64,000 bases of DNA, taken from NCBI GenBank assembly GCA_031291475.1, contig JARLIY010000105.1:1-64000 (forward strand). Reading direction: 5' to 3'. Positions 1 to 10,328 of the stretch are shown piece after piece. The notes under the pieces were generated by a model. The model was not told where the DNA came from. It did no database searches and was given only the letters and a program-made list of their open reading frames with translations. The translations under genes were made by a program, and so were the position numbers. Every line of letters starts with the position of its first letter. The first letter of the stretch is position 1. The stretch comes from Xanthobacteraceae bacterium. Its GTDB lineage: Bacteria > Pseudomonadota > Alphaproteobacteria > Rhizobiales > Xanthobacteraceae.

Positions 1-42
1 AAGCACACGCTCGCGCAAGTCCAAAGAACATGGTTTCGGCAT
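1..42 (-). CDS. IS630-family transposase, N-terminal fragment at window edge
   Basis: Read on the minus strand from an ATG at 42, the 14 visible codons give MPKPCSLDLRERVL, which matches the usual opening of IS630-family (DDE, TA-inserting) transposases. A strong GGAGGG ribosome binding site lies on the minus strand at about 49-54, six bases before the ATG. The rest of the gene lies outside the window, so completeness and activity cannot be judged. The short length is the main doubt; the family call rests on the characteristic SLDLRERV opening. The outer end of the element should lie between this start and the transketolase gene at 276, but I could not identify the terminal inverted repeat. 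Confidence 0.6.
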   Translation of the reverse strand, partial: MPKPCSLDLRERVL

Positions 43-187
43 CGATCGCCCTCCAAAAATCGAATCGATACCGCCAGACTCGCTCATCCAAAGACCCTCG
101 GGAATCCCCCGATTCAACTCAGCCGAGATATGCTCTAGCAGGGAATTCTGCTGCTGAGACTCGTTCGACCTAGACTGCGTCCACCAC

Positions 188-249
188 CATCCTGCATCGC
201 GCTCCGCGCTTCGCAGGGTTTGCATCCGCATAAATCGCGACGCAGGATG
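188..249. repeat. 14-bp inverted repeat upstream of the transketolase operon
   Basis: Bases 188-201 (CATCCTGCATCGCG) and 236-249 (CGCGACGCAGGATG) are reverse complements with 13 of 14 matches, separated by 34 bases. The right arm ends 26 bases before the ATG at 276. It could be an operator, a leader hairpin or part of the insertion-sequence end. The sequence shows only the symmetry; the role is not known. Confidence 0.45.
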
Positions 250-275
250 CCCTCCGAAGCGAAAAGGACAATGGG

Positions 276-1085
276 ATGGGCGATGCACACGCTCTGGACG
301 CCTTGAACCTGCGCCGGCTCGCAACCCGCATCCGCATGCGCGCGACCGACATGATTGCGATCCAGGGCTTCGGCTATCTCGGTCAGGCTCTGTCGTCTGC
401 CGAGAGTTTTGCCGTGCTGTTCGGCGGCGCCATGCGTCTCGGCCATGATCGCTTCGTGCTGTCGCCCGGCCATTACGTCATCAGCCTTTACGCCGCGGCG
501 GCCGAGACCGGGCGGCTCGATCCGGCCAAGCTTGCCGATTACGGCAAGGACGGCGCCGAGCTCGAGGCGATCGGCAGCGAGCGCACGCCAGTTGCCGATC
601 TGGTGTGCGGCTCGCTCGGTCAGGGGCTGTCGGGGGCGATCGGCTTTGCGTTGGCGGCGCAACTTGCCGGCGAGGATCGCCGGGTGTTCGCCTTTCTCAG
701 CGACGGCGAGATGGAAGAAGGCCAGGTGTGGGAGGCGGCGATGTTCGCCGCGCACCGGCGGCTCGATCGCCTGGTCGTCGTCATCGACGCCAACAATTCG
801 CAGGTCGACGGACCGGTGACCTCGGTCACGACGCTCGAACCGCTTGCAGAAAAATGGCGCGCCTTCGGCTGGCGCGTCGCCGAGGTGGACGGCCACGACG
901 TCGAGGCGCTGCGGCGGGCGTTCGCGACCCGACACGAGAGCGCGGGGCCGCTCGTGGTCATCGCCCGCACCGAAATATTGGGCGGCCTCCGCACCATCCC
1001 GCCGACGGTCGACGGACATTTCATCAAGCTCGATGGCGCATTGCGGGCGGCCATCCTGCACGAACTGGAGGCCGCGCTTGCGTGA
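276..1085 (+). CDS. Transketolase, N-terminal (thiamine diphosphate) subunit
   Basis: This 269-residue protein is the pyrophosphate-binding half of a split transketolase, which moves two-carbon ketol units between sugar phosphates in the cytoplasm. The thiamine diphosphate motif is seen as SDGEMEEG (142-149) with the paired Asn at 173-174, and GSLGQGLS (112-119) is the usual upstream loop. The ATG at 276 is chosen because AAGGA at 264-268 gives good spacing; the ATG at 271 is out of frame. It overlaps the start of the C-terminal subunit by 8 bases, so the two are translated together. Split transketolases often serve a peripheral sugar or C5 pathway rather than the main pentose phosphate route. 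The substrate cannot be read from the sequence. Confidence 0.9.
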   Translation: MGDAHALDALNLRRLATRIRMRATDMIAIQGFGYLGQALSSAESFAVLFGGAMRLGHDRFVLSPGHYVISLYAAAAETGRLDPAKLADYGKDGAELEAIGSERTPVADLVCGSLGQGLSGAIGFALAAQLAGEDRRVFAFLSDGEMEEGQVWEAAMFAAHRRLDRLVVVIDANNSQVDGPVTSVTTLEPLAEKWRAFGWRVAEVDGHDVEALRRAFATRHESAGPLVVIARTEILGGLRTIPPTVDGHFIKLDGALRAAILHELEAALA

Positions 1086-2085
1086 ACCGCCCTACCAGAC
1101 CGTGCTCAAGCCCTATGGCTTAGCCCTCGTCGAATTGGCGCGGCGGCGGCCGGAGGTCGTCTGCCTCGGCGCCGATCTGACCCGGCAAACCGAGACCGAT
1201 CTGTTTCGCGACGAGATCGCCGACCGCTTCATCAATATCGGCATGGCGGAAGCGAACATGCTCAGCGTCGCGGGCGGCTTGGCGCGCGCCGGCCATGTCG
1301 TCTTCGTCAACACCTTCGGCGTGTTCTGCACGCGCCGCTGCTTCGATCAGATCGCCATGTCGGTGGCGTATCCGAACCTCAACGTGAAGATCGTCGGCTT
1401 CATGCCGGGTCTGTCGAGTCCCGGCGGCCCCAGCCACCAGGCGATCGAGGACGTGGCGTTGATGCGCGCGCTTCCCAATCTGACCGTGGTCGAGCCCGCC
1501 GACGCCGTCGAAACCAGGCAGGTGGTGGCAGCGATCGCCGATCGGCCCGGGCCGGTATATCTGCGATTAAAGCGCGGCGAGATTCCGCTGATCTTCGACG
1601 ACGATCACCGGCTCGATCTGGGCAAGGCGCAAATCCTGACCGGCGGCGAGGGCGCCGACATATGCATCGTCGCCTCGGGCATGATGGTTCCGGCGGCCCT
1701 GAGCGCGGCGCGCACGCTCGCCGAGAACGGCGTGACCGCCGCGGTGATCAACGTGCCGGTGATCAAGCCGCTCGACGGCACGACGATCGCGGCGATGGCG
1801 CGGCGAAGCCGCATCGTCATCACCGCCGAGAACCACACCATTGTCGGCGGGCTCGGCTCGGCGGTGGCCGAGACGCTGGCGGAAGCAGGCATTGCCGCGC
1901 CGCTGCGCCGCATCGGCATCGCCGATACCTTCGCCGAGGCCGGCAGCCGCGAATATCTGTTCGCCAAATATGGGCTCGGCACGCAGGACATCATCGAGGC
2001 GGCATGGCGCGGGCTGGCGATCAACCGCCCGATCCCGGTCGCGCCGGTCGTCGCGGCAAGTCCGGGCGCCTACGCGCCTGTGTAG
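1078..2085 (+). CDS. Transketolase, C-terminal subunit
   Basis: This is the pyrimidine-binding and C-terminal half of the split transketolase (about 335 residues), partner of the preceding gene. The family segments NIGMAEANMLSVAGGLA (the catalytic Glu region that activates thiamine diphosphate), PGGPSHQAIEDVALMRALPN and the C-terminal GGLGSAVAETLAEAG are all present. The open frame extends upstream to 844, but that part is a shadow of the N-subunit. The likely start is TTG at 1078, which overlaps the upstream stop codon and has GGAG at 1067-1070. The start codon is weak, consistent with translational coupling to the first subunit. Confidence 0.88.
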   Translation: MREPPYQTVLKPYGLALVELARRRPEVVCLGADLTRQTETDLFRDEIADRFINIGMAEANMLSVAGGLARAGHVVFVNTFGVFCTRRCFDQIAMSVAYPNLNVKIVGFMPGLSSPGGPSHQAIEDVALMRALPNLTVVEPADAVETRQVVAAIADRPGPVYLRLKRGEIPLIFDDDHRLDLGKAQILTGGEGADICIVASGMMVPAALSAARTLAENGVTAAVINVPVIKPLDGTTIAAMARRSRIVITAENHTIVGGLGSAVAETLAEAGIAAPLRRIGIADTFAEAGSREYLFAKYGLGTQDIIEAAWRGLAINRPIPVAPVVAASPGAYAPV

Positions 2086-2183
2086 ACACGGCAGGTTCTT
2101 TTCGGAAAACCGGAATCCGTCTTGATGAAGCTCCTTGATATGTTCGATAGTCTATCGAAAAGCCGTTGGGGAGGAGCGTCGTC

Positions 2184-3752
2184 ATGCTCAAGGTCGAAGG
2201 CATTGCCGACATTGCTGCGGTCGGCGACGTCACGCGCCATCACGCCAGAACCCGTCCGGATCGGGTGGCCATCCACTTTGAAGGGCGGCGCATCACCTTT
2301 GGCGAGCTCGATCGGCGCGCCAATCAGGTGGCTAACGGCCTGCTCTCCGAAGGCTTACGGCCGCAGGCGCGCATCGCGTTTCTGTCGAAGAACGTGCCGG
2401 CCTTCTTCGAGCTCTGGTTCGGGGCCGTCAAGGCCGATGTGATTCTGGTGCCGATCAATTTCCGGTTGGCGCCGCCCGAAGTGGCCTACGTGATCGCGGA
2501 TGCCGGCGCGGAGGTGCTGTTCGTCGGCGCCGATTTCTATCCGCTCGTCGAAAAAGTGGCGCATGAGCTGAAATCGGTGCGTCGGATCATCGCTCTGGAT
2601 GGCGCGCACGGTTCCTGGGCCAGCTACTCCGACTGGGTCGCAAGCCAACCGGCGAGTGATCCCGGCGTGAGGATCGCACCGGGACACTGCGCCATTCAGA
2701 TGTATACCAGCGGCACGACCGGTCATCCGAAGGGCGCGCAGCTCAGCCATTCCGGCTTGCTCGCGTTGGTGACGGGGGCGTTCGGCGACTGGCATGACCA
2801 GGATGTCAGTCTTGTCTGCATGCCTTTATTTCACATCGGCGGCAGTGGCTGGGCGTTGATCGGCTTCCATCGCGGCATCGAAACCGTCCTGCTGCGCGAC
2901 CCGGACCCGGGCGCTATTCTCCGCTTGATACCGGAACATCGCATCACCAAAGCTTTCATGGTGCCGGCGCTGCTACTTTTCATCCTGCAGAATCCACAGT
3001 GCAAGACGACGGACTTCTCGTCCCTCGAATTGATCGTCTATGGAGCCTCCCCGGCGCCGGTCGATCTTGTGCGCAACGCGATCAAGGTGTTCGGCTGCGG
3101 CCTGGCGCAGGTCTACGGATTGACCGAAACCAGCGGCGCCATCACCTATCTGCCGCCCGAAGACCACGACGAGAAAGTGCCGGATCGCCTCAAATCCTGC
3201 GGCAAGCCGCTGACCGGCATCGAAATGCGCGTGGTCGACGCTGGCGGCAAAGATGTCCCCACCGGCGAGGTCGGTGAGATCATCACCCGCTCGCCGCAAA
3301 ACATGATGGGTTACTGGAATCAACCCGAGGCGACGCGCCGCGCAATCCGCGGCGACTGGTTCCACACGGGCGATGCCGGATACCTCGACCGGGACGGCTA
3401 CGTCTATATCTATGACCGGGTGAAGGACATGATCATCTCGGGTGGCGAGAACATCTATCCGGCCGAGGTCGAGAGCGCGCTGTTCGGTCACCCCGCCATT
3501 GCCGATGTCGCGGTGATCGGTGTCCCGGATGACACATGGGGCGAAGCGGTGAAGGCGATCGTCGTAAAAAAGCCGGGCGCCGAGGTGACGCCAGACGAGT
3601 TAGTGAGTTTCGCCCGCGAGCGCATCGCCGGCTATAAGGTGCCGAGCTCGATCGATTTTGTGGCTGCGCTGCCGCGCACGCCGACTGGCAAAATCCTCAA
3701 ACGCGAGCTGCGCAAGCCATTCTGGGCCGGCCAGGAGCGCCAGGTTCACTAG
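2184..3752 (+). CDS. AMP-forming acyl-CoA synthetase (fatty-acid--CoA ligase family)
   Basis: A 522-residue ANL-superfamily ligase that activates a carboxylic acid with ATP and joins it to CoA in the cytoplasm. The nucleotide loop YTSGTTGHPKGAQLSH, the adenine-site segment YGLTETSGAI, the TGD motif in WFHTGDAGYLDRDGY, the hinge KDMIISGGENIYPAEVE and the catalytic lysine in PRTPTGKILKREL are all visible. The start at 2184 is preferred over the TTG at 2166 because GGGGAGGAG at 2168-2176 lies seven bases ahead. It ends 10 bases from the convergent BKACE gene. Beside an acyl-CoA catabolic run it may supply the entry CoA ester (P. aeruginosa atuH is also a CoA ligase); its substrate is inferred, not shown. 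Confidence 0.88.
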   Translation: MLKVEGIADIAAVGDVTRHHARTRPDRVAIHFEGRRITFGELDRRANQVANGLLSEGLRPQARIAFLSKNVPAFFELWFGAVKADVILVPINFRLAPPEVAYVIADAGAEVLFVGADFYPLVEKVAHELKSVRRIIALDGAHGSWASYSDWVASQPASDPGVRIAPGHCAIQMYTSGTTGHPKGAQLSHSGLLALVTGAFGDWHDQDVSLVCMPLFHIGGSGWALIGFHRGIETVLLRDPDPGAILRLIPEHRITKAFMVPALLLFILQNPQCKTTDFSSLELIVYGASPAPVDLVRNAIKVFGCGLAQVYGLTETSGAITYLPPEDHDEKVPDRLKSCGKPLTGIEMRVVDAGGKDVPTGEVGEIITRSPQNMMGYWNQPEATRRAIRGDWFHTGDAGYLDRDGYVYIYDRVKDMIISGGENIYPAEVESALFGHPAIADVAVIGVPDDTWGEAVKAIVVKKPGAEVTPDELVSFARERIAGYKVPSSIDFVAALPRTPTGKILKRELRKPFWAGQERQVH

Positions 3753-3762
3753 CGGGCGCGGG

Positions 3763-4632
3763 CTAAGTGGCTGCAAGCCCCATGAGCTTGCGCGCCTCGG
3801 CCGGACTTGCGACGCCGCGGCCGGCCTCGAGCGCGTAGTGGGCCAGCATCGCCACCAACTCTGCGTTCGAGCCGACCTTGCTGCCGTCGGGCAGATAAAA
3901 TGTATCTTCGAGACCGGTGCGCAAATGTCCGCCAAGTTCGGCGGCGCGCCGATGCAACGGCCAAATGTTCTCTCGGCCGATGGCGGTGACCTGCCAGGGC
4001 GCCCCGGCGACAATGAGCTTCTGCAGGATCGGAAGCAGATCCGGGTCCGTCGGCATGCCGGACTCCACGCCCATGACGAAATTGTATTTCGGACGGCCCT
4101 TGAACATGCCGTTACGCGCGTACATGCCAACGCAGCGCACGATGCCGACGTCGAAACATTCGAATTCCGGCTGCGTGCCGATCTCGGCCATAACGTCGAG
4201 ATAGGCTTTGACCTTTTCGACCGGATTGTCGAACAGGTGCGGCGGCCATGCCCACGTGCCGTCGGCGCGCACTTTCAGATAATTGAGCGAGCCTGCATTG
4301 CAGGCTGCGATCTCCGGTCGGACCGCGCGCAAGCAGGCCAGCGGGCCGGAGATATTGGCGCCGATGGTGCCGGTCGACTCGTTGAGGATCACACCCGGAC
4401 AGGCGTCGCGGATCGCCTGCATGATGGTTGCCGCGAGTTCCGGCTCCCACGACGGCAGATGTCCCTTGCCGGGACCCTGTTGGCGGAAATGCACGTGCAT
4501 AACCGCGGCACCGGCGTCGAATGCGGCTCTTGCCTCACGCGCCATTTCCTCGGGCGTTACCGGCACCGGATGCTGCTTCGGATCGGTCAGCATACCGGTG
4601 AGCGCGCATGTGATCACGGCTTTGTCGCTCAT
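3763..4632 (-). CDS. Beta-keto acid cleavage enzyme (BKACE, DUF849 family)
   Basis: This 289-residue zinc enzyme belongs to the 3-keto-5-aminohexanoate cleavage (Kce/BKACE) family, which condenses a beta-keto acid with acetyl-CoA and splits it to acetoacetate and a new CoA ester. The CALTG opening, the zinc-site HVHFR (about 46-50), the NESTGTIG strand and the C-terminal VGSNAELV segment fit the family, and the length is normal. Its ATG overlaps the stop of the biotin carboxylase gene by four bases (ATGA), so it is the last gene of the 11852-3763 operon. No HMG-CoA-lyase-like gene is visible in the run, so this enzyme may do the carbon-carbon cleavage step. That role is inference. Confidence 0.85.
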   Translation of the reverse strand: MSDKAVITCALTGMLTDPKQHPVPVTPEEMAREARAAFDAGAAVMHVHFRQQGPGKGHLPSWEPELAATIMQAIRDACPGVILNESTGTIGANISGPLACLRAVRPEIAACNAGSLNYLKVRADGTWAWPPHLFDNPVEKVKAYLDVMAEIGTQPEFECFDVGIVRCVGMYARNGMFKGRPKYNFVMGVESGMPTDPDLLPILQKLIVAGAPWQVTAIGRENIWPLHRRAAELGGHLRTGLEDTFYLPDGSKVGSNAELVAMLAHYALEAGRGVASPAEARKLMGLAAT

Positions 4633-6686
4633 GGCGTCCCCTCTATCCGATCCTGCTTCGCGCCTGTTTCCGGCTTGAGCTCGGCCAGAAGCTGGCGCGT
4701 CGCAACCTGGTCCCCCGGCTTGACCAGGATCTTGTCAATGGTGCCGTCGCGCTCGGCACAGATCTCGTGCTGCATCTTCATCGCTTCGAGTACGACGATG
4801 CGTTGGCCTTTGGCGACGCGATCACCTGGCCCGGCGAGCACGCCGACGATCGCGCCATTCATCGGCGCGAGCAACCGCGAGGAACCGTCCCGGCGCGCCA
4901 AACGGCCAATATCGAGGGCGGTGTCGCGCACCGTTGCGGTCATGCCGTCTAGATCGAGGTACAGCGTGCGGTCGTGAACGGCAAAGCGCGCGGTCTGCTG
5001 CAAGCCGAGTGCGATGAAGCGGACGGCATCGGTGTGGCGCTCCTCGATCGAGACCTCGATCATGTCATCACCCAGCGTGACTGAATAGCGATCCGTGCCG
5101 GCCGCCGTGATGCTGGCGGGGTGGTCGGCGTCGCCGATGGTCAGCCGCAGCGGCGAGACGGCAATGCCGGTCGAGGACCAGCCCTGTGCCGCGCCCCGAG
5201 CGTTCGCCGCCCCACGCGCCCGCGCCTCGAAGAGCAGCACCGCGGCAAGCGCAATCGTCCGCGGGTCCGGCACTGGATGCCGCATGGCCTCGCTTCCCAC
5301 GGAGAAATTCATCTCGATGAAAGCAGTCGTCGCTTCCCCAACGATGAAGGCTGGATGCCGCAGTGTGGCGATGAGAAAGCGGCGGTTCGTGGTCAGCCCC
5401 AGCGCAACCGTGTCTTCAAGCGCCACAATCAGCCGGCGCCGAGCCTCCTCCCGGCTTGCGCCATGCGCGATCACCTTCGCCAGCATCGGATCATAAAACG
5501 CGCTTACGCTCTGGCCCGGCGCCAAGCCGTGATCAACGCGCACGCCTTCCCCGGACGCCGGACGCCAGGCGATCAGCGTTCCGCTCTGCGGCAAAAAATT
5601 TTGGTACGGATCCTCGGCATAAAGGCGTGCTTCGATGGCGTGACCGGCGAACTGCACTTCATGCTGTTCGAGCGGCAACCGCTCGCCAGCGGCGACCCGT
5701 AGCTGCCACTCGACCAGATTCACTCCGGTGACCGCCTCGGTCACCGGATGCTCGACCTGAAGCCGGGTGTTCATTTCGAGAAAGTAGAATTTGCCCACTC
5801 GGTCGAGCAAAAATTCGATGGTGCCGGCGCCGACATAGTTGATGGCGCGCGCGGCCGCGACCGCCGCGTCGCCCATCTGCGCGCGCAGCTCTGTCGAGAC
5901 CGCCGTCGACGGCGTCTCCTCGATGATTTTCTGATGACGGCGCTGAATAGAGCAATCGCGCTCGCCGAGGTGGACGACGTTGCCGTGCTGGTCGGCAAAA
6001 ACCTGAATTTCGATGTGGCGAACGTCCGTGAGCGCTGGCTCTAAAATCAACTCTTCCGAACCGAAGGCGTTGGCCGCTTCCGAACGAGCCCGCGCCAGCG
6101 CCGCGGCGAGTTCGGCGGCAGAGGTCACGAGCCGCATCCCGCGCCCGCCGCCACTGGCCGCGGCCTTGACCATCAGCGGAAAGCCGATGCGGCGCCCTTC
6201 GGTCGTGAGCTTTGCGTCGGACTGATCCGGCCCCTGATAGCCGGGCACGCAAGGAACGCCGGCGGCCTCCATCAACGATTTGGCGCGCGCCTTGTTGCCC
6301 ATGGCGTCGATCGCTTCCGCCGGCGGGCCGACAAAGACGAGGGCCGCTTGGACGCAAGCTTGCGCAAACGCGGCGTTCTCCGAGAGGAAGCCGTAGCCGG
6401 GATGAACTGCGTCGGCGCCCGCGAGTTTTGCAGCGGCGAGCAGCGCATCGATGTTGAGATAACTGTCCTGCACAGCGGGCGGCCCGATACGAACCGCCTC
6501 ATCCGCCAGCCGTACATGCAGCGCGCCGGCGTCGGCATCGCTGAAGACGGCGACCGTGCGATAGCCGAGCGCGTTCGCCGTGCGCATGATGCGGCAGGCG
6601 ATCTCGCCGCGATTGGCGACCAGAATTTTGCTGAACACGATCACGATTGGAAACAAGAGCGTGCTCGAAGGGCGCGCATCGCTCAC
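4629..6686 (-). CDS. Acyl-CoA carboxylase alpha subunit (biotin carboxylase plus biotin carrier), AtuF-like
   Basis: The protein has a biotin carboxylase module followed by a biotinyl domain, as in methylcrotonyl-, propionyl- and geranyl-CoA carboxylases. The N-terminal FSKILVANRGEIACRIMRTA, the ATP-grasp glycine loop GGGRGM, the EMNTRLQVEHPVTE segment and the biotin site EAMKMQHE (Lys about 637) are clear. It carboxylates biotin with ATP and bicarbonate for the carboxyltransferase at 8703-10322. The start is uncertain: GTG at 6686 overlaps the upstream stop, while GTG at 6638 would give the family-typical VFSKIL start. It is fourth in an atuC-D-E-F gene order. Confidence 0.88.
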   Translation of the reverse strand: MSDARPSSTLLFPIVIVFSKILVANRGEIACRIMRTANALGYRTVAVFSDADAGALHVRLADEAVRIGPPAVQDSYLNIDALLAAAKLAGADAVHPGYGFLSENAAFAQACVQAALVFVGPPAEAIDAMGNKARAKSLMEAAGVPCVPGYQGPDQSDAKLTTEGRRIGFPLMVKAAASGGGRGMRLVTSAAELAAALARARSEAANAFGSEELILEPALTDVRHIEIQVFADQHGNVVHLGERDCSIQRRHQKIIEETPSTAVSTELRAQMGDAAVAAARAINYVGAGTIEFLLDRVGKFYFLEMNTRLQVEHPVTEAVTGVNLVEWQLRVAAGERLPLEQHEVQFAGHAIEARLYAEDPYQNFLPQSGTLIAWRPASGEGVRVDHGLAPGQSVSAFYDPMLAKVIAHGASREEARRRLIVALEDTVALGLTTNRRFLIATLRHPAFIVGEATTAFIEMNFSVGSEAMRHPVPDPRTIALAAVLLFEARARGAANARGAAQGWSSTGIAVSPLRLTIGDADHPASITAAGTDRYSVTLGDDMIEVSIEERHTDAVRFIALGLQQTARFAVHDRTLYLDLDGMTATVRDTALDIGRLARRDGSSRLLAPMNGAIVGVLAGPGDRVAKGQRIVVLEAMKMQHEICAERDGTIDKILVKPGDQVATRQLLAELKPETGAKQDRIEGTP

Positions 6687-7496
6687 TCCACCTGCGTGAC
6701 CCAGGACGGTTTGCGTTTTTCGACAAACGCTTTGGTGCCCTCACGACCCTCCGGACCGCGGACTGCTTCAGCAAAGCACTCGGCCGCGTCGTCAAGCAAC
6801 TCCGCTATCGGGCTCGGACCGGCGGCGCGCAGCATCAGCCATTTCGTGGCGGCGACTGCGCCCGGGGCGCTTTTAAGCACTTGATCGCAGGCATCGCGGA
6901 CGGCCGCGTCGAGCGCGGTGGCGTCGGCAACCGTGATATGCGCGATGCCGATCGCGGCTGCCTCGATGCCGCTGATGCGCGCGCCAGACACGCCCAAACG
7001 CCGCGCCGTGGTCAGCCCGATGCGTTGGACCACGAACGGCGATATCGCCGCAGGCACCACACCGATCGTCACCTCGCTCATGGCAAAGCGGGCATCCGCC
7101 ATCGCGATCGTGAAGTCGGCAACGCAAGCGAGGCCGAAGCCGCCGCCCATCGCGTAACCTTCAACCGCGGCGATCACCACCTGTGGCGCGGCATTCACCG
7201 CCGCCAGCATGACGCCGAAACGGCGAATATTTTCCTTGATCTCGTCGGTTACACCGGGCGGTGGCGCCTCGCCGGCAGCTGACATGCTTTTGATGTCGCC
7301 GCCGGCGCAGAACGTGCCGCCGGCGCCGCGCAGCACCACGACGCGGACCGAGCGATCTTCGGCGATCGCCGCGAAGGTCGCCATGATCTCGCGCGCCATC
7401 TGCGGGCTGAGCGCATTGCGCAGCTCCGGCCGGTCGAGCCAAAGATGCAGCACCGCACCGCGCAAATCGAGCCTGATATGCGAGGTCTGCGGCAGA

Positions 7497-7504
<8 letters not shown>
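6683..7504 (-). CDS. Enoyl-CoA hydratase/isomerase family protein, AtuE-like position
   Basis: A 273-residue crotonase-fold protein. The oxyanion-hole loops are GTFCAGGDIKSM and AVEGYAMGGGFGLA, and the ADARFAMSEVTIGVVP segment carries the catalytic Glu region. It should hydrate a 2,3-enoyl-CoA formed after carboxylation; in the acyclic terpene route this is isohexenylglutaconyl-CoA. Its start overlaps the end of the acyl-CoA dehydrogenase gene by eight bases and its stop overlaps the biotin carboxylase start, so it lies tightly inside the operon. The crotonase family is too broad to fix the substrate from sequence alone; the AtuE assignment rests on gene order. Confidence 0.82.
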
Positions 7505-8681
<1,177 letters not shown>

Positions 8682-8702
8682 GGCGTTTCCGTTTCCTCTT
8701 TG

Positions 8703-10322
8703 TTACATGCGCCCGACGCCGAACGTATTGGCTTTGAGCGGGCGGAGTTCTGCTTCGCGGCAGATCGACAGGCAGAAGCCTAGCACCTTGCGGGTGTCGC
8801 GTGGGTCGATCAATCCGTCGTCCCATAGCCGGGCGGTGGCGTAAAGCGCGGTGGATTCGCCCTCCATGCGCTTGACGATGGCTTGCTCCATCGCCTCCAG
8901 CTTGGCCTTGTCGACCGGCTTGCCCTCGCGTTTGAGTTTTTCCTCGGTGACGATGGCCATGACCTTGGCGGCTTGCTCGCCGCCCATCACGGCGATGCGG
9001 TTGCTCGGCCAGGCGAAAATGAAGCGCGGATCATAGGCGCGACCGCACATGCCGTAATTGCCGGCGCCGAACGATGCGCCAACGTGGACGGTCAATTGCG
9101 GCACCGTGGCGTTGGCCACCGCCTGGATCATCTTCGAGCCGTGCTTGATGATGCCGGCCTGCTCGGCCTCGCGCCCGACCATATAGCCGGTCGTGTTCTG
9201 CAGATACACGATCGGCATATTGGCTTGGCAGCAAAGCTGGATGAACTGCGCGGCCTTGCCGGCACCATCGGCGTCGATCGGTCCATTGTTGCCGATGAGC
9301 CCGATGGCGTGGCCTTCGATTTCGGCGTGGCCGCACACCGTGTGCGGACCATAAAGCGACTTGAAGTCGAGGAAATCGGAATCGTCAACGATGCGGGCGA
9401 TGATCTCGCGCACGTCGTAGGGCTTGCGGTAATCCGTCGGCACAACGCCGGCGAGTTCGTCGGTCGGATAGCGCGGCTCGTCGAAGGATTTTTGCTGCCG
9501 GACCGGAAGCTGCGCATTCCACGGCAGCTTGGCCATGACCTCGCGCGCGATGCGGATGCCGTCGGCATCGTCCTCGGCCAGATATTCGCCAAGCCCGGAG
9601 ACGGTCGCATGCATCTCGGCGCCGCCAAGTTCCTCGTCGTTCGCGATTTCGCCGGTCGCGGCACGAAGGAGCGGCGGTCCGGCAAGAAATACCTTTGCCC
9701 GGCCGCGGACGAGGATCACGTAATCGGAAAGGCCGGGCAGATAGGCGCCGCCGGCGGTCGAGGAGCCGTGGACCACGGTGATCTGCGGGATGCCGGCTGC
9801 CGACATGCGCGCCTGGTTGGCGAAGCCGCGACCGCCTTCGACGAACATTTCTGCCTGGAACAGAAGATTGGCGCCGCCGGATTCGACGAGACGGACCATC
9901 GGCAGTTTATTCTCAAGCGCGATCTGCTGGATGCGCAGATGCTTTTTCACCCCCATCGGGGTCGATGTGCCGCCCTTGATGGCGCTGTCGTTGGCCGAAA
10001 CGATGCAGCGCACACCGGACACGTAGCCGATACCGGCGATCCCGCCACCGCCCTGGATGCCCTCCGCGCCATCGTCGTCGTGCATGCGAAAGCCCGCAAG
10101 GGTCGAGAGTTCGAGCCATGGCGCGCCGGCATCGATCAACAACGCGACACGCTCGCGCGGCAATAGCTGCTTGCGGGCGCGGAAGCGGTCGCGCTTGGCA
10201 TTGGAGAAATCCCGCACCTTCTGCTCAAGCGCGCGGAATTCACCGATCAGCGCCAGCATCCGCTCGCGATTGAGGCGAAAGGTCTCGGAATTGGGATCGA
10301 CGCGGGTTTCGATGACCGGCAT
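8703..10322 (-). CDS. Acyl-CoA carboxylase beta subunit (carboxyltransferase), geranyl-CoA carboxylase AtuC-like
   Basis: This 539-residue carboxyltransferase moves CO2 from carboxybiotin to an enoyl-CoA. Its oxyanion segments HGSSTAGGAYLPGLSDYVI and GASFGAGNYGMCGRAYDPRF are present, and the length matches MCC-beta and geranyl-CoA carboxylase beta chains. The region GGRGFANQARMSAAGIPQ and the GSSTAGGAYLPGLSDY loop resemble, from memory, the AtuC branch more than the LiuB branch, which usually reads MGSCTAGGAYVPAMSDE. It is separated from the upstream GMC oxidoreductase by only six bases. Together with 4629-6686 it should form the holoenzyme. Confidence 0.87.
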   Translation of the reverse strand: MPVIETRVDPNSETFRLNRERMLALIGEFRALEQKVRDFSNAKRDRFRARKQLLPRERVALLIDAGAPWLELSTLAGFRMHDDDGAEGIQGGGGIAGIGYVSGVRCIVSANDSAIKGGTSTPMGVKKHLRIQQIALENKLPMVRLVESGGANLLFQAEMFVEGGRGFANQARMSAAGIPQITVVHGSSTAGGAYLPGLSDYVILVRGRAKVFLAGPPLLRAATGEIANDEELGGAEMHATVSGLGEYLAEDDADGIRIAREVMAKLPWNAQLPVRQQKSFDEPRYPTDELAGVVPTDYRKPYDVREIIARIVDDSDFLDFKSLYGPHTVCGHAEIEGHAIGLIGNNGPIDADGAGKAAQFIQLCCQANMPIVYLQNTTGYMVGREAEQAGIIKHGSKMIQAVANATVPQLTVHVGASFGAGNYGMCGRAYDPRFIFAWPSNRIAVMGGEQAAKVMAIVTEEKLKREGKPVDKAKLEAMEQAIVKRMEGESTALYATARLWDDGLIDPRDTRKVLGFCLSICREAELRPLKANTFGVGRM

Positions 10323-10328
10323 GGCAAT

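Noticed and set aside
135-1061. Long antisense reading frame over the transketolase N-subunit
   Set aside because: High-GC shadow frame with no family character; the plus-strand gene has all transketolase motifs.
3658-4977. 439-codon plus-strand frame over BKACE and biotin carboxylase
   Set aside because: Arg- and His-rich composition typical of antisense frames in high-GC DNA; both minus-strand genes are clear.
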